Source of the DNA: Chryseobacterium mucoviscidosis
GTDB lineage: Bacteria; Bacteroidota; Bacteroidia; Flavobacteriales; Weeksellaceae
Direction of reading: 5' to 3'
Length of the DNA stretch: 64,000 nt
NCBI RefSeq assembly: GCF_002177115.1
Contig: NZ_MVAG01000080.1
Location: forward strand, 1 to 64,000
This document shows positions 25,799 through 34,630 of this stretch, piece after piece. Position 1 is the first letter of the stretch. Each line of letters starts with the position of its first letter. The position numbers and the translations under genes are program-made. The notes under the pieces are model-generated. The model did no database searches and was not told the origin of the DNA. It worked only from the letters and a program-made list of their open reading frames with translations.

Positions 25799-26068
25799 TT
25801 ATCCTGTAATACAATAGAACTCAGGACATGGAGTAGATTGCGTAAATGTTCCCCACGGACAAATACAGGTATAAACATCTCCGCCACCGCCAGGATTTCC
25901 CGGATCTCCTCCCGGATCCTGATACGGTACACATTTTCCGCCGGAACAGATTTCATTTGCGCCACAGCCGCCTGAACCGGGACCGCCTCCTTCAATACAA
26001 TACGCAGGACCATATCCCGCAGAGATTCTTTTTTTGTCTTCTCTTGAAAGTTTTTTAAAATTTTTCAT
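25799..26068 (-). CDS. Bacteriocin-like peptide, Gly/Pro-rich
   Basis: An 89-aa peptide. The leader MKNFKKLSREDKKRISAG has a Gly-Tyr-Gly junction in place of a clean GG. The core is rich in Gly and Cys (eight Cys: YC, GC, IC, KC, CIC, PC, YC) with a GGDPGNPGGGG linker, and ends PCPEFYCITG. It belongs to the same MKN(L/F)KKL leader set as the other three peptides here but has a different, longer core. It is divergent from the peptide gene at 26291 across a 222-bp AT-rich spacer. No processing enzyme is adjacent; function unknown. Confidence 0.72.
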   Translation of the reverse strand: MKNFKKLSREDKKRISAGYGPAYCIEGGGPGSGGCGANEICSGGKCVPYQDPGGDPGNPGGGGDVYTCICPWGTFTQSTPCPEFYCITG

Positions 26069-26290
26069 AGTCTTTGGTTTTGATGTACTCCTACTCTTTC
26101 AGCTTTTCGGAAACCGCTTTATTATGATAAGTGTTTAACTATAAAATTCTAAAAATATTATTCACTAATATAGGAAAATTCATTCATATTTTATTTCTAT
26201 TAAAAAATCAACCAAAATATTACACAATAGTTTGATTTATTAAAATTTTGATTATCTTTACATTAGTATCAAATTTTTAACTAAAACAAT

Positions 26291-26458
26291 ATGAAAAATT
26301 TAAAAAAACTAAGCAAAAGCCAATTAAAGGGAATTAAAGGAGCAGGAGGAATTAAGTCTTTTCCGGATGAACCGGATTTCTGTATGTACGTTTGCGGAGA
26401 CGTCATTGTATGCGCTGCATGTAGCAAAGATTTCGAATGTCCTGTAACGGATATGTAG
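26291..26458 (+). CDS. Bacteriocin-like peptide (55 aa)
   Basis: A short gene with ATG at 26291 and TAG at 26456-26458. The product starts MKNLKKLSKSQLKGIKGAGG, the same leader plan as its neighbours, and carries five Cys (FCMYVC, VCAAC, ECPVTDM) in the core. A terminator with a stem and T-run follows 20 nt later, supporting a real transcript. It is divergent from the 89-aa peptide gene. The role is unknown: antimicrobial, signal or metal-binding are all open. Confidence 0.72.
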   Translation: MKNLKKLSKSQLKGIKGAGGIKSFPDEPDFCMYVCGDVIVCAACSKDFECPVTDM

Positions 26459-26478
26459 ACTGTAAAAAAGCTATAAAG

Positions 26479-26510
26479 AAACCGTTCCTGATTGGAGCGG
26501 TTTTTATTTT
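26479..26510 (+). terminator. Intrinsic terminator
   Basis: AACCGTTCC/GGAGCGGTT stem (one G-U pair) with a 5-nt loop and TTTTTATTTTT tail. Confidence 0.85.
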
Positions 26511-26519
26511 TGGGAAACT

Positions 26520-27566
26520 TTAATCAAACAACCTCAGCTGCTGATCTTTTGCTCCCGTAAAACCTTTAATGGAAAGTTTCGGAAATTCTTTTCCATCGAA
26601 AAACTTTTTTCGCCCTATTTTAAAGGTGTTATGAATCATTTCTGCAATATTTCCCTCCCCTTTCTGTCTGTCGAAGAACTTTTTCTCACCTAATTTTCCG
26701 TCCCGCATAGAACGGATCAGATTTAAAACTTTCTGAGCACGATCCGGAAATGCATTTTCAATCCAGTTCACAAAAACCGGCTCTACCGTATCATTTAATC
26801 TTACCAGAGTGTATCCGAAACTTTGCGCTCCTGCTTCAGAGATTGCTTTTAAAATGGTTAAAGGTTCATCGCTGTTTAATCCGGGAATAATCGGCGCGAC
26901 CATGACATTGACAGGAATTTTGTGTTCAGACAGAATTTCTATAGCTTTCAACTTGTTTTTGGCTGTGCTGGTTCTGGGCTCCATCTTTCTTCGAAGTTCC
27001 TCATTGATGGTGGGAATGCTAAGAGAAACGGACACAAGATTCTGTTCAGATAATGGCTGCAGAATATCGATATCGCGAAGAACCAAAGCGTTTTTTGTAA
27101 GAACATGAACCGGATGCCTGTAATCCAGACAGACCTGCAGTATTTTTCTGGTAATCTCAAACTGCCTTTCTGCGGGTTGATAACAGTCTGTATTTCCTGA
27201 AAGTAAAATGGGAGCCGGTCGATATCCTCTTTTCTGAAAAAACTTTTCTAATAGTTCCGGCGCATTTTTCTTCACCATGATCTTCCTTTCAAAATCAATT
27301 CCTGCACTGTATCCCCAATATTCATGAGTAGGTCTTGCAAAGCAGTAGGAACAGCCGTGTTCACAGCCCTGATAAGGATTCATGGAATATTCCATCGGAA
27401 GATCATCGCTTTTTACCTGATTAACGATGCTTTTAGGGAAAACTTCGGTAAAGGAAGTTTTTATGGTTTCAAACTCATCATCTTCAGGCTCAAAAGTATA
27501 TCGGTCGAAACGATTGCTTACATTTCGCTGTGCGCCCTGACCTTTTATGATATTTTCGTTCTGCAT
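26520..27566 (-). CDS. Radical SAM protein, PA0069/SplB-like family
   Basis: About 348 aa from the preferred ATG at 27566 (MQNENIIKGQGAQRN); the open frame reaches 27632 but those residues look spurious. The cluster motif NPYQGCEHGCSYCFAR gives Cys68, Cys72 and Cys75 for the [4Fe-4S] centre. The pattern MEYSMNPYQGCEHGCSYC with HEYWGY is that of PA0069-family proteins, distant relatives of spore photoproduct lyase. The reaction is unknown. Nothing nearby links it to the bacteriocin-like peptides, though it lies next to one. Confidence 0.88.
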   Translation of the reverse strand: MQNENIIKGQGAQRNVSNRFDRYTFEPEDDEFETIKTSFTEVFPKSIVNQVKSDDLPMEYSMNPYQGCEHGCSYCFARPTHEYWGYSAGIDFERKIMVKKNAPELLEKFFQKRGYRPAPILLSGNTDCYQPAERQFEITRKILQVCLDYRHPVHVLTKNALVLRDIDILQPLSEQNLVSVSLSIPTINEELRRKMEPRTSTAKNKLKAIEILSEHKIPVNVMVAPIIPGLNSDEPLTILKAISEAGAQSFGYTLVRLNDTVEPVFVNWIENAFPDRAQKVLNLIRSMRDGKLGEKKFFDRQKGEGNIAEMIHNTFKIGRKKFFDGKEFPKLSIKGFTGAKDQQLRLFD

Positions 27567-27632
27567 TGATGATGTAAAATTAGAGTGGAATGATGATAAA
27601 AAAATGAATTTTAACATTAAAGTTTTCCACAA

Positions 27633-27665
27633 GAAAAATCCGAAACTTTAAAAGCCCCGGATTTT
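27633..27665 (-). terminator. Putative terminator for the small membrane protein gene
   Basis: AAAATCCG/CGGATTTT stem with a 15-nt loop; on the minus strand it is followed by TTCTT after the A/T arm, 25 nt beyond the stop at 27690. Confidence 0.5.
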
Positions 27666-27689
27666 AACATGATTGGATATATTTTTTAA

Positions 27690-27884
27690 CTACTTCAGTG
27701 CATAAAATTCTACGCCATGATATTCATCGTCATAGTTTTTGTCTTCGAAATGTCTGTGATAATCCGAATAGGCATCACTGTATTTTTTATCTTTTCTGTG
27801 TAATATTTTTTTTATTCCTATGATACTTAATACTGCCAAAAGACCAACTCCTCCTGCCAGTAAAACTCCGACTTCTTTTTTCAT
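27690..27884 (-). CDS. Small single-pass membrane protein, unknown
   Basis: A 64-aa protein with one hydrophobic helix (about 6-24, VLLAGGVGLLAVLSIIGI) followed by a basic stretch and a Tyr/Asp/His-rich tail (DKKYSDAYSDYHRHFEDKN...). Positive-inside charges suggest the C-terminus faces the cytosol. No family is recognised. It has its own upstream spacer and a possible terminator. Confidence 0.6.
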   Translation of the reverse strand: MKKEVGVLLAGGVGLLAVLSIIGIKKILHRKDKKYSDAYSDYHRHFEDKNYDDEYHGVEFYALK

Positions 27885-28055
27885 ATTCTGTCTGATTTAT
27901 ATATTCTCGTTATTGCAAAAAGTATACCCAAACATTTTCTGTCATTATAAATTTTGTTAACAGATATTGAAAAAATTTAAAAATATAATCTTTGCCAATA
28001 CCACAACAAAGCGATCAATGGTTTAATTATTGTAGTTTAAAACAAAAATATTATT

Positions 28056-28406
28056 ATGGAAAATACAGACAATATTGATAAAATGACAACCTTAAGTCAG
28101 GTAATGGCAAAATTGGCACAAAGAGGAGTACATCGTGAGTTCAGAATGAATGAAAAGTGCGAAATGAAGTTTGAAAATTCAGACAAGGTGTATCAGCCTT
28201 CAGAATTAACGGTTCTGAAAACGTACCGTTTTGAGGGAGACAGCAATCCTGATGATAATGCAGTGCTTTATCTGGTAAAAGATACGGCAGGAAACATGGG
28301 AATGATCATCGATTCTTACGGAGCAGACAGCAATTATCCCGGCGAAGAATTCGATCAGTTTTTAAGAGCCATCACCATTGATGAAAGCGATGATTACAAT
28401 TTCTAA
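28056..28406 (+). CDS. Conserved Bacteroidota hypothetical protein
   Basis: A 116-aa acidic soluble protein without signal or TM segment. The motif SQVMAKLAQRGVHREFRMNEKCEM, then PSELTVLKTYRFEGDSNPDDNAVLYLV and DSYGADSNYPGEEFDQFLR, recurs in flavobacterial genomes as a hypothetical protein; function is unknown. The gene is monocistronic. It ends at a shared terminator facing the convergent AsmA-like gene. Confidence 0.72.
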   Translation: MENTDNIDKMTTLSQVMAKLAQRGVHREFRMNEKCEMKFENSDKVYQPSELTVLKTYRFEGDSNPDDNAVLYLVKDTAGNMGMIIDSYGADSNYPGEEFDQFLRAITIDESDDYNF

Positions 28407-28420
28407 ATTTAAATATGATA

Positions 28421-28456
28421 AAAATCCGGAACTTATTCAGTCCCGGATTTTTCTTT
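28421..28456. terminator. Bidirectional terminator overlapping the AsmA-like stop
   Basis: AAAATCCGG (28421-28429) pairs with CCGGATTTT (28443-28451), with T-rich tails both ways. The stop codon of the minus gene lies in the loop. Confidence 0.82.
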
Positions 28457-31117
28457 TTTCTTAAATATGCCTTTCAAGAAACCTTTCTTCTCAGTTTCTT
28501 TTTTGGGCTGCTCTTCTTTATTCTGATCGGGCTTATTCTTTATCTCCTGACCTATTTCTTTTACCGACTGCTTCATGCCTTTCACATCTTCTTTTACGTT
28601 TTTCACAGTCTTTTTGGCATTGTCAACCGTCTTTTTGGCACCATCAATGTTAATTCCGATCAAAGTTTTCTTCAAGCCCTGTTCAATTCCTTTCCAGAAA
28701 AGGTTGAAGAAGGATTTGGTAGGATCTCTTTCCACATCTTCCACTTGTACATCCTCAGGAAGTTTTCCCGAGTCTGTTTTTACCAGAAGATTGGCAACTG
28801 CGGTTAAAAACCCTTTCTTTTCACGGTTATTTTTATCTAACACCGCAATTTTAAGGTCTTTATGTTTCAGATTAAAACTTCCGTTCAGCCCTTTCGGATT
28901 CCCTCTGAAATTAAAAAGCATTTCCTGAATAGTTCCCGTTGCCGTTACATGAAGATAAGGACGGATGAACGGATTAATTCCTTGCGCCGGAAGATTGGTG
29001 GTTCTTCCCGAAATAGCAAACACATCACGCTGATCGGCAACATCGAAATTCCAGTTGACCGAAAGCGGCGCAAGCTTCATAAAAGAACAGTCTATTTTAA
29101 TATCCACTCTTGTCGGTTTTCCTTTCATTTTGGCAGAGTTGAGGTTTTTAACATTCATATTAAAGTTGCTGAATGTCAGTTTTCCCGGTCCCGCACTTTC
29201 AGGCGTATCTTCTTCATAAACGAGAACAGAGTTTTTCAGATTAAGGTTATTAACAACCATCGGAATTTTTATAGACCGTAACAATCTGGAATATAAAGGT
29301 TTTTCTTTAGGATCATCTTTCGGGATTTTACTTCTGAAAATATTGGCATCGGCAGACTCAATAGTTACATTAGCAGCGTTAATCGATTTATTGTCAGAAA
29401 ACAGATCCCATGTTCCGTTTGCTGTAATCTGATTTACTTTAATATCGTATAAATCTCTTTCCACGGGAATCATTTTGATAAACTGCGCTCTCGAAACGAT
29501 AGGCTTCATCGCAAACTGAGAAAGCCGGATATTGTTTTGATCCACTTTTAGAGCACCCGAAGTCATATGATAAAACTGTGTTTTGTAAGAGAAATTGCCT
29601 GAAGTCAGCGCATAGTTTTTTACATCAACCGCAATTCCTGAGTTGTCCGGTTTTGAGGTAAGCTGAATATCATTAATGGTTGCATTGAGACGCGCAAAAC
29701 TCAACGGCTGATTGTTTTTCTCATACGTAATATCAGAATTCTTCAGCACTACTTTTCTGATGATTACCGGAAACTGAATCCCACTGAGATTGGCTGATTT
29801 TTTTGCTGCCTGTACTTCTCCTGCTTTGATGCTTCCTTTCACCTGATCTACCAGAACATCTTTTACATCAAGGTTCAGTTTTTTATCAACGGACTCCCAT
29901 TTATTGATGTTGAAACCAATATAATTTGCGACAAGATTCATTGAGGTTTTTCCTGCTGCTGAACCATTCGGAACGACGGAAATATTTCGGATTTCTCCTT
30001 TTTTCGGATTTAACGTGAAACTTTTTACATTAAAATCCTGATGATCGGAGTACAAAATATCCTGCGCCGAAAACTGAAAATCTTTATATCCTACCGGAAT
30101 CAGCTCTTCTCTTGTTTCCTTATCAAATCTCAGTTTATTGATGTTCAGATTTGCCTTTTTGGTATAGAGAAGTTTTTCTCCGTTAGGTTTCATCACCTGA
30201 ACAGTAGCATTGTTTAGCTTAATATCTTCGAGATCAATATCAAAATTAAGCGGTTTTTTAGGCTTTACCGGAGCTGCATCGGTGGTGTAAATCTTAAAAT
30301 CAGGATTATAAAAATTTGCGTTTGCCAGAGAAACTTTATTCTTTTTCAGAACAATATCTTTGAACTCCATTTTTTCGATATTAAACTGAAAAAGCTGCGT
30401 CTTTTTAGGATAATATTTTTTAAACTGTTCAAAAGTAACGAGTGGAGTCAGTTGAAAATGATCAATCGACATCTGTCCGTTTCTCGTTTCTATTTTATTG
30501 ATTTCCAATGCATAAACACTATCCGGACGGAAGAAGAAATTACTTCCTTTAATGGAGTACTGATCGAAAACCACTGGTAATTTATCTTCTACGGATTTTT
30601 CCGTCATCTGAAGATTTTCCACATACAGATTAAGATCCTGCACCGAAAAGAATTTCTGTTTCGTAAATCTGAAAATGCTGATATTTCCTTCATTGATTCT
30701 GATGTTGTCAAACCGTACTGGATTTCTCTTCTTTCCGGTTTTTGTATCAACCGGTTTCGCAAGAATAATATTCAGATTAGGTTTGGACAGCAGTAAATCT
30801 GATGAACTGATCTGTTTGTTGAAAATGGCATCATAAATGCCGAAACGGCTTATTTTCAAAGTGTCAATCGTACCCTGAAGTCCGATAACATTGAAATTCT
30901 GGGGGTTTTTGCTGTTGACGGTAATTCCTGTCGAAAGAATATTCCCCGACAGAAGATCAACATCCAGACTTTTGTAGGAGACTTTGTAATCCGTATTGTT
31001 TTTAATGTATTTCGGAAGCCTTGTTTTCAGCCAGAAATTAAGCCCAAGATTTGCCAGCAAAACAATTACCAGCAGGATTCCGAGAGCAAGAAATAATTTT
31101 TTTACCCATCCTTTCAT
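28433..31117 (-). CDS. AsmA-like / DUF748-type large envelope protein
   Basis: An 894-aa protein with one N-terminal TM anchor (about 9-29, LFLALGILLVIVLLANLGLNF) followed by a long beta-rich region of repeated short motifs (KxxxLNINKLRFD, LSGIQFPVIIRKVVLKN) typical of the AsmA/DUF748 group. In proteobacteria such proteins form bridge-like structures that move lipid between the two membranes. The last ~100 residues are a Lys/Glu-rich, coiled tail (KKTVDNAKKTVKNVKEDVKG...). It is monocistronic and shares a terminator with the convergent gene. Role in lipid transport is inferred from the family. Confidence 0.75.
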   Translation of the reverse strand: MKGWVKKLFLALGILLVIVLLANLGLNFWLKTRLPKYIKNNTDYKVSYKSLDVDLLSGNILSTGITVNSKNPQNFNVIGLQGTIDTLKISRFGIYDAIFNKQISSSDLLLSKPNLNIILAKPVDTKTGKKRNPVRFDNIRINEGNISIFRFTKQKFFSVQDLNLYVENLQMTEKSVEDKLPVVFDQYSIKGSNFFFRPDSVYALEINKIETRNGQMSIDHFQLTPLVTFEQFKKYYPKKTQLFQFNIEKMEFKDIVLKKNKVSLANANFYNPDFKIYTTDAAPVKPKKPLNFDIDLEDIKLNNATVQVMKPNGEKLLYTKKANLNINKLRFDKETREELIPVGYKDFQFSAQDILYSDHQDFNVKSFTLNPKKGEIRNISVVPNGSAAGKTSMNLVANYIGFNINKWESVDKKLNLDVKDVLVDQVKGSIKAGEVQAAKKSANLSGIQFPVIIRKVVLKNSDITYEKNNQPLSFARLNATINDIQLTSKPDNSGIAVDVKNYALTSGNFSYKTQFYHMTSGALKVDQNNIRLSQFAMKPIVSRAQFIKMIPVERDLYDIKVNQITANGTWDLFSDNKSINAANVTIESADANIFRSKIPKDDPKEKPLYSRLLRSIKIPMVVNNLNLKNSVLVYEEDTPESAGPGKLTFSNFNMNVKNLNSAKMKGKPTRVDIKIDCSFMKLAPLSVNWNFDVADQRDVFAISGRTTNLPAQGINPFIRPYLHVTATGTIQEMLFNFRGNPKGLNGSFNLKHKDLKIAVLDKNNREKKGFLTAVANLLVKTDSGKLPEDVQVEDVERDPTKSFFNLFWKGIEQGLKKTLIGINIDGAKKTVDNAKKTVKNVKEDVKGMKQSVKEIGQEIKNKPDQNKEEQPKKETEKKGFLKGIFKKKEKSGTE

Positions 31118-31149
31118 TTTTTGTGATTTGGTTTTAATTCAATATTCTA

Positions 31150-31947
31150 TTAATTTTTAACAGTCAATTCAATTACATACCCTTCATGTCCTCTTACGTT
31201 AATAAACTCGCCTCCATCGAAACCTAAGTACTGCCCTTTAATTCCCGTTAACTTCCCTGTATATTCAGGTCTTTTATCAAGAGTAAAAGATGTTACTTTT
31301 TCAGGCTTTTCAAACGGATAATCGAATCTCCACAGGTTTTCGCCTTCACTGTAGAACTTCTGGAAATCTTCAGGAAAATATTCTTTTATCTTCTGTTGAA
31401 AATCGGCAAGATCTATCTCGTCTTCAAAATCGTCCTGAAGCATTTTCTTCCAGCTTGTTTTATCGGCAACATGCTGCTTCAGAGCAACTTCTATCATTCC
31501 CGCTTCATATCGGTTTTCTGTTCTGGCAATCGGCAGCGCAAATGTAGCGCCCTGATCAATCCATCTTGTAGGAATCTGTGTATTTCTCGTAACCCCTACT
31601 TTTACTTCTCCCGTGTACGCAAGATAAACGGTATGTGGCTGTAACTGAATTTCCTTTTCTATATCCAAATCCCGTTCCGCAATTCCAAGATGCGCTGTGG
31701 AAAGTTCGGGTCGAATGATGGTATCGCTTGCATAAGGACTTTCAAAGAAGCAGTTTTTGCAGAAGCCCATTCTGTAAATCGGTTTATTTTCGCCACAGTT
31801 TACGCATTGGTAACCTGTATGTTTTATGGTAAGTTCTTTTCCAAAAAGTTCGTTCATGTGGATAAGATCACCGGAAAGATTAAGGTAATATTGGATCGGC
31901 TCGTCGTGGAAGCTCGTCATCTTTAAAATTTGCCCTTGAAACTGCAT
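31150..31947 (-). CDS. DUF2797 protein with zinc ribbon
   Basis: A 265-aa protein. A four-Cys zinc-ribbon-like motif (Cys48, Cys51, Cys63, Cys66: CVNCGENKPIYRMGFCKNC) is followed by HTVYLAYTGEVKVGVTRNTQIP and RWIDQGA, the hallmark of DUF2797. The KVGVTR...RWIDQGA segment is reminiscent of GIY-YIG-type nuclease cores (KIG-T-R), an impression and not a proven homology. Function unknown; intracellular. It lies 36 nt from the DUF389 gene on the same strand and 32 nt from the AsmA-like gene, so the three could form one transcript. Confidence 0.82.
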   Translation of the reverse strand: MQFQGQILKMTSFHDEPIQYYLNLSGDLIHMNELFGKELTIKHTGYQCVNCGENKPIYRMGFCKNCFFESPYASDTIIRPELSTAHLGIAERDLDIEKEIQLQPHTVYLAYTGEVKVGVTRNTQIPTRWIDQGATFALPIARTENRYEAGMIEVALKQHVADKTSWKKMLQDDFEDEIDLADFQQKIKEYFPEDFQKFYSEGENLWRFDYPFEKPEKVTSFTLDKRPEYTGKLTGIKGQYLGFDGGEFINVRGHEGYVIELTVKN

Positions 31948-31983
31948 TGTATTAAGTTTAAGTAAATATAAAAAATTTAAAAT

Positions 31984-33042
31984 TTATTTGATTTTGTTCT
32001 CTGATTTCAGCCTGCTGATTTCTTCTTTCAAAGCATCAATCTGATTCTGAAGTTTTCTTACGTCCGGATTATTCATATTTTCAGAATGTGGCGAATATTG
32101 CCAGATTAGATGAATGTCTTTTACCAGATCATTATGCTCATCAAGCCTTTTTTTACTGAGGGAAACACTGTCATTCAGTACCGTAATTCTCAGGAAATTG
32201 CTTTCTCCTTCCTTAAAAGGTTCATAATTGATGATGGCGAGTTCCGGATGATTTTCTCTGATCTTTCTGATGTAATTTTCAGACCGTTCTTTCAGTTTTT
32301 CTTTATCCCATTTCTTTTTGGTGAGTAAAACACTCGGAAGCAGAATAATAACAGAAGCCAGACTTATAATTAATGAATTCTTTCTGTTCGCCGCCTTTCC
32401 TTTTTCCATATAGTACTTCTGATAACCGAGTACGAGACTCAGAATCCATGTTCCTACCGCAATAAAGAAACAATTGATGAGGTAAAAATAAAATCCGCCC
32501 CAGAAATATTCCCAGTTTCCGTTGGCAATCCCGAATCCTGCTGTACAAAGCGGCGGAATACAGGCGGTAGAAACCGCAACTCCGGCAATTACTTTTATGG
32601 CTTCTTTTCTTACAATTCCCAGAAACCAGGCAAAACCGCCCAACAAAGCCAGAGAACAGTCGAAAATAGTCGCTGTTTTAAAACTTTCCAGTTGTGAAGT
32701 TTCCGAGTGAAAAGGAGAAACAAGGAAATACAGAGTGGAAGAACAAAGGGCAACGATAATCATCAGAAGCCAGTTGAAAATGCCCAGCTTTATCAGATGC
32801 CTGTTTCCGATAGAAAATCCGAATGCAATGCCTACAACAGGTCCCATTAAAGGAGAAATCAGCATCGCTCCGATTACTGCCGCCGAACTGTTGATATTTA
32901 AACCGATGCAGGCAATTCCCATAGAGATCACCAGAAGCCAGAGATTATGCCCGCGAAAGTAGATTCCCTCTTCAATTTCCTGAAAGGTAAATTCTTCCTC
33001 TTCTTCTTTTGGCAGGGTGAATAATTTTTGAAAATTAATCAT
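31984..33042 (-). CDS. DUF389 family membrane protein
   Basis: A 352-aa protein with about six TM helices (40-230) bearing the DUF389 signature: NSSAAVIGAMLISPLMGPVVGIAFG and the GVAVSTACIPPLCTAGFGIANG segment. A C-terminal soluble region ends in a coiled coil (residues 325-352, LQNQIDALKEEISRLKSENK). The family is common in bacteria and archaea with no settled substrate, although a transport function is usually assumed. It is the probable first gene of the DUF389-DUF2797-AsmA run. Confidence 0.85.
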   Translation of the reverse strand: MINFQKLFTLPKEEEEEFTFQEIEEGIYFRGHNLWLLVISMGIACIGLNINSSAAVIGAMLISPLMGPVVGIAFGFSIGNRHLIKLGIFNWLLMIIVALCSSTLYFLVSPFHSETSQLESFKTATIFDCSLALLGGFAWFLGIVRKEAIKVIAGVAVSTACIPPLCTAGFGIANGNWEYFWGGFYFYLINCFFIAVGTWILSLVLGYQKYYMEKGKAANRKNSLIISLASVIILLPSVLLTKKKWDKEKLKERSENYIRKIRENHPELAIINYEPFKEGESNFLRITVLNDSVSLSKKRLDEHNDLVKDIHLIWQYSPHSENMNNPDVRKLQNQIDALKEEISRLKSENKIK

Positions 33043-33090
33043 TTATGATATTTATAGCAAAAGTATAAAAAGAGCATCCAAGTATTTTAA

Positions 33091-33098
33091 TAAATTTG
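33091..33098 (+). promoter_or_regulatory. -7 box TAAATTTG
   Basis: TAnnTTTG match ending 19 nt before the epimerase ATG at 33118. Confidence 0.55.
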
Positions 33099-33117
33099 TG
33101 GAATTAAAAACCAACAA

Positions 33118-34140
33118 ATGAATTATCTCATAACCGGAGGAAGCGGTTTTATAGGTTCCCATCTTGCTGAGCAATTATTGAAAAAAGGACATTCTGTCAT
33201 AAACATTGACAATTTTGATGATTTCTACAGCTATCAGATAAAAATTCAAAATACTTTAGACGCTATTCAATATTTTTCGGATTTTGAATACTCCGGAAAA
33301 GATGATGATATTAAAAAATTAATTTCTCTTTCACAATCAGAAAATTACAGGCTGTATTATCAGGACATCCGCGATAAAAAAGGGTTGGAGGAAATATTTA
33401 AGAACCATAAAATAGACACCGTCATTCACCTTGCTGCACTTGCGGGAGTCCGACCTTCTATTGAAAGACCTTTAGAATACGAAGAAGTTAACATCCGCGG
33501 AACCATGAATCTCTGGGAACTCTGTAAAGATTTCAATATCAATAAATTTGTCTGCGCTTCCTCATCAAGCGTTTACGGAAACAACGAAAAGATCCCTTTT
33601 TCTGAAACCGACAATGTAGACAATCCCATTTCTCCGTATGCAGCAACCAAAAAATGCGGTGAAATTTTAGGACATGTTTATCATGATTTATACAAAATAG
33701 ATATGATTCAGCTCAGATTTTTCACGGTTTACGGACCCAGACAAAGACCTGATCTTGCCATCCACAAATTCACAAAATTAATTTCCGAAGATCAGGAAAT
33801 CCCCTTCTACGGAGACGGAACCACCGCGAGAGATTATACTTATATTGATGATGTTGTTGACGGTATTTTAAAATCAATCCGCTATCTGGAAAATCATTCA
33901 GATGTTTATGAAATTGTTAATCTGGGCGAAAGCGAAGTAATTAATTTAAACGAAATGCTTTCCACCATCGAAAAAACTTTGGGGAAATCTGCCATCCGCA
34001 AAAATCTGCCAATGCAGCCCGGAGATGTCCTGAAAACCAATGCCGATATTGCCAAAGCAAAGACATTAATTGGCTACAAACCTGACACAAACTTCCAAAA
34101 TGGCATAAAAAAATTTGTGGAATGGTTTTTGAGAAAATGA
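33118..34140 (+). CDS. NAD-dependent epimerase, UDP-glucuronate 4-epimerase-like
   Basis: Extended-SDR nucleotide-sugar epimerase of 340 aa. The Rossmann GGSGFIGSH (7-15), HLAALAGVRPSIERPLEYEE, the SSSSVYG segment, the catalytic YAATK and the RFFTVYGPRQRPDLAIHKF region match UDP-glucuronate 4-epimerases (GalA/CapI type) more closely than GalE. It likely supplies UDP-galacturonate or a related sugar for surface polysaccharide. No glycosyltransferase genes flank it. It has its own -7 box. Confidence 0.85.
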   Translation: MNYLITGGSGFIGSHLAEQLLKKGHSVINIDNFDDFYSYQIKIQNTLDAIQYFSDFEYSGKDDDIKKLISLSQSENYRLYYQDIRDKKGLEEIFKNHKIDTVIHLAALAGVRPSIERPLEYEEVNIRGTMNLWELCKDFNINKFVCASSSSVYGNNEKIPFSETDNVDNPISPYAATKKCGEILGHVYHDLYKIDMIQLRFFTVYGPRQRPDLAIHKFTKLISEDQEIPFYGDGTTARDYTYIDDVVDGILKSIRYLENHSDVYEIVNLGESEVINLNEMLSTIEKTLGKSAIRKNLPMQPGDVLKTNADIAKAKTLIGYKPDTNFQNGIKKFVEWFLRK

Positions 34141-34256
34141 CCTCAGTAAGCCGGAAAAAGTACTGTAAACACTTTCTGAAGGCGCACGGTGAACAAAATT
34201 TAACAAAAAGAATTGAAAATCAAGTATAAAAAAGCATATAATATAAGCTAATTTTA

Positions 34257-34264
34257 TACTTTTG
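34257..34264 (+). promoter_or_regulatory. -7 box TACTTTTG
   Basis: TAnnTTTG match 17 nt before the DUF2795 ATG. Confidence 0.6.
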
Positions 34265-34281
34265 CAAAAAATTAAAAAATT

Positions 34282-34503
34282 ATGTACTGGACATTAGAAT
34301 TAGCTTCATACTTAAGTGACGCACCTTGGCCAATGACTAAAGCAGAGCTTATCGACTACGCAATCAGAACTGGTGCACCAATGGAAGTAGTGGAAAATCT
34401 TCAGGCTATCGAAGATGAAGGAGAAATTTATGACGCCATCGACGAGATCTGGAGCGATTATCCTACGGACGAAGATTATCTTTGGAACGAAGACGAATAT
34501 TAA
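34282..34503 (+). CDS. DUF2795 family protein
   Basis: A 73-aa acidic protein matching DUF2795: MYWTLELASYLSDAPWPMTK, then ELIDYAIRTGAPMEVVENLQ, then EIYDAIDEIWSDYP. The family is conserved and usually encoded beside secA in flavobacteria, as here, but has no known function. The gene has its own -7 box and its own terminator, so it is transcribed apart from secA. It is likely well expressed given the strong signals at both ends. Confidence 0.88.
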   Translation: MYWTLELASYLSDAPWPMTKAELIDYAIRTGAPMEVVENLQAIEDEGEIYDAIDEIWSDYPTDEDYLWNEDEY

Positions 34504-34514
34504 TGAAAAGCAAT

Positions 34515-34543
34515 AAGCTTTAGGCTCTGCTTAGAGCTTTTTT
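34515..34543 (+). terminator. Intrinsic terminator
   Basis: An 11-bp stem AAGCTTTAGGC/GCTTAGAGCTT (two G-U pairs), 3-nt loop and six T, 12 nt after the DUF2795 stop. Confidence 0.88.
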
Positions 34544-34630
34544 GCCCTTTTTTATATATTATTTTTTTACACAATAAGTGTTATTTAAAACGCTTAAAGG
34601 ATATCCTTTTAAGCATAAAGCAAAAAATTT

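Noticed and set aside
26520..27566. Radical SAM protein as maturase of the adjacent bacteriocin-like peptide
   Set aside because: It matches the widely conserved PA0069 family, has no SPASM domain or peptide-recognition element, is on the opposite strand and lies beyond a terminator.
28415..28807. 130-codon plus-strand frame with hydrophobic stretches
   Set aside because: Antisense to the AsmA-like gene; Phe/Leu-rich composition is that of a reverse-frame shadow of Lys/Glu-rich coding DNA.
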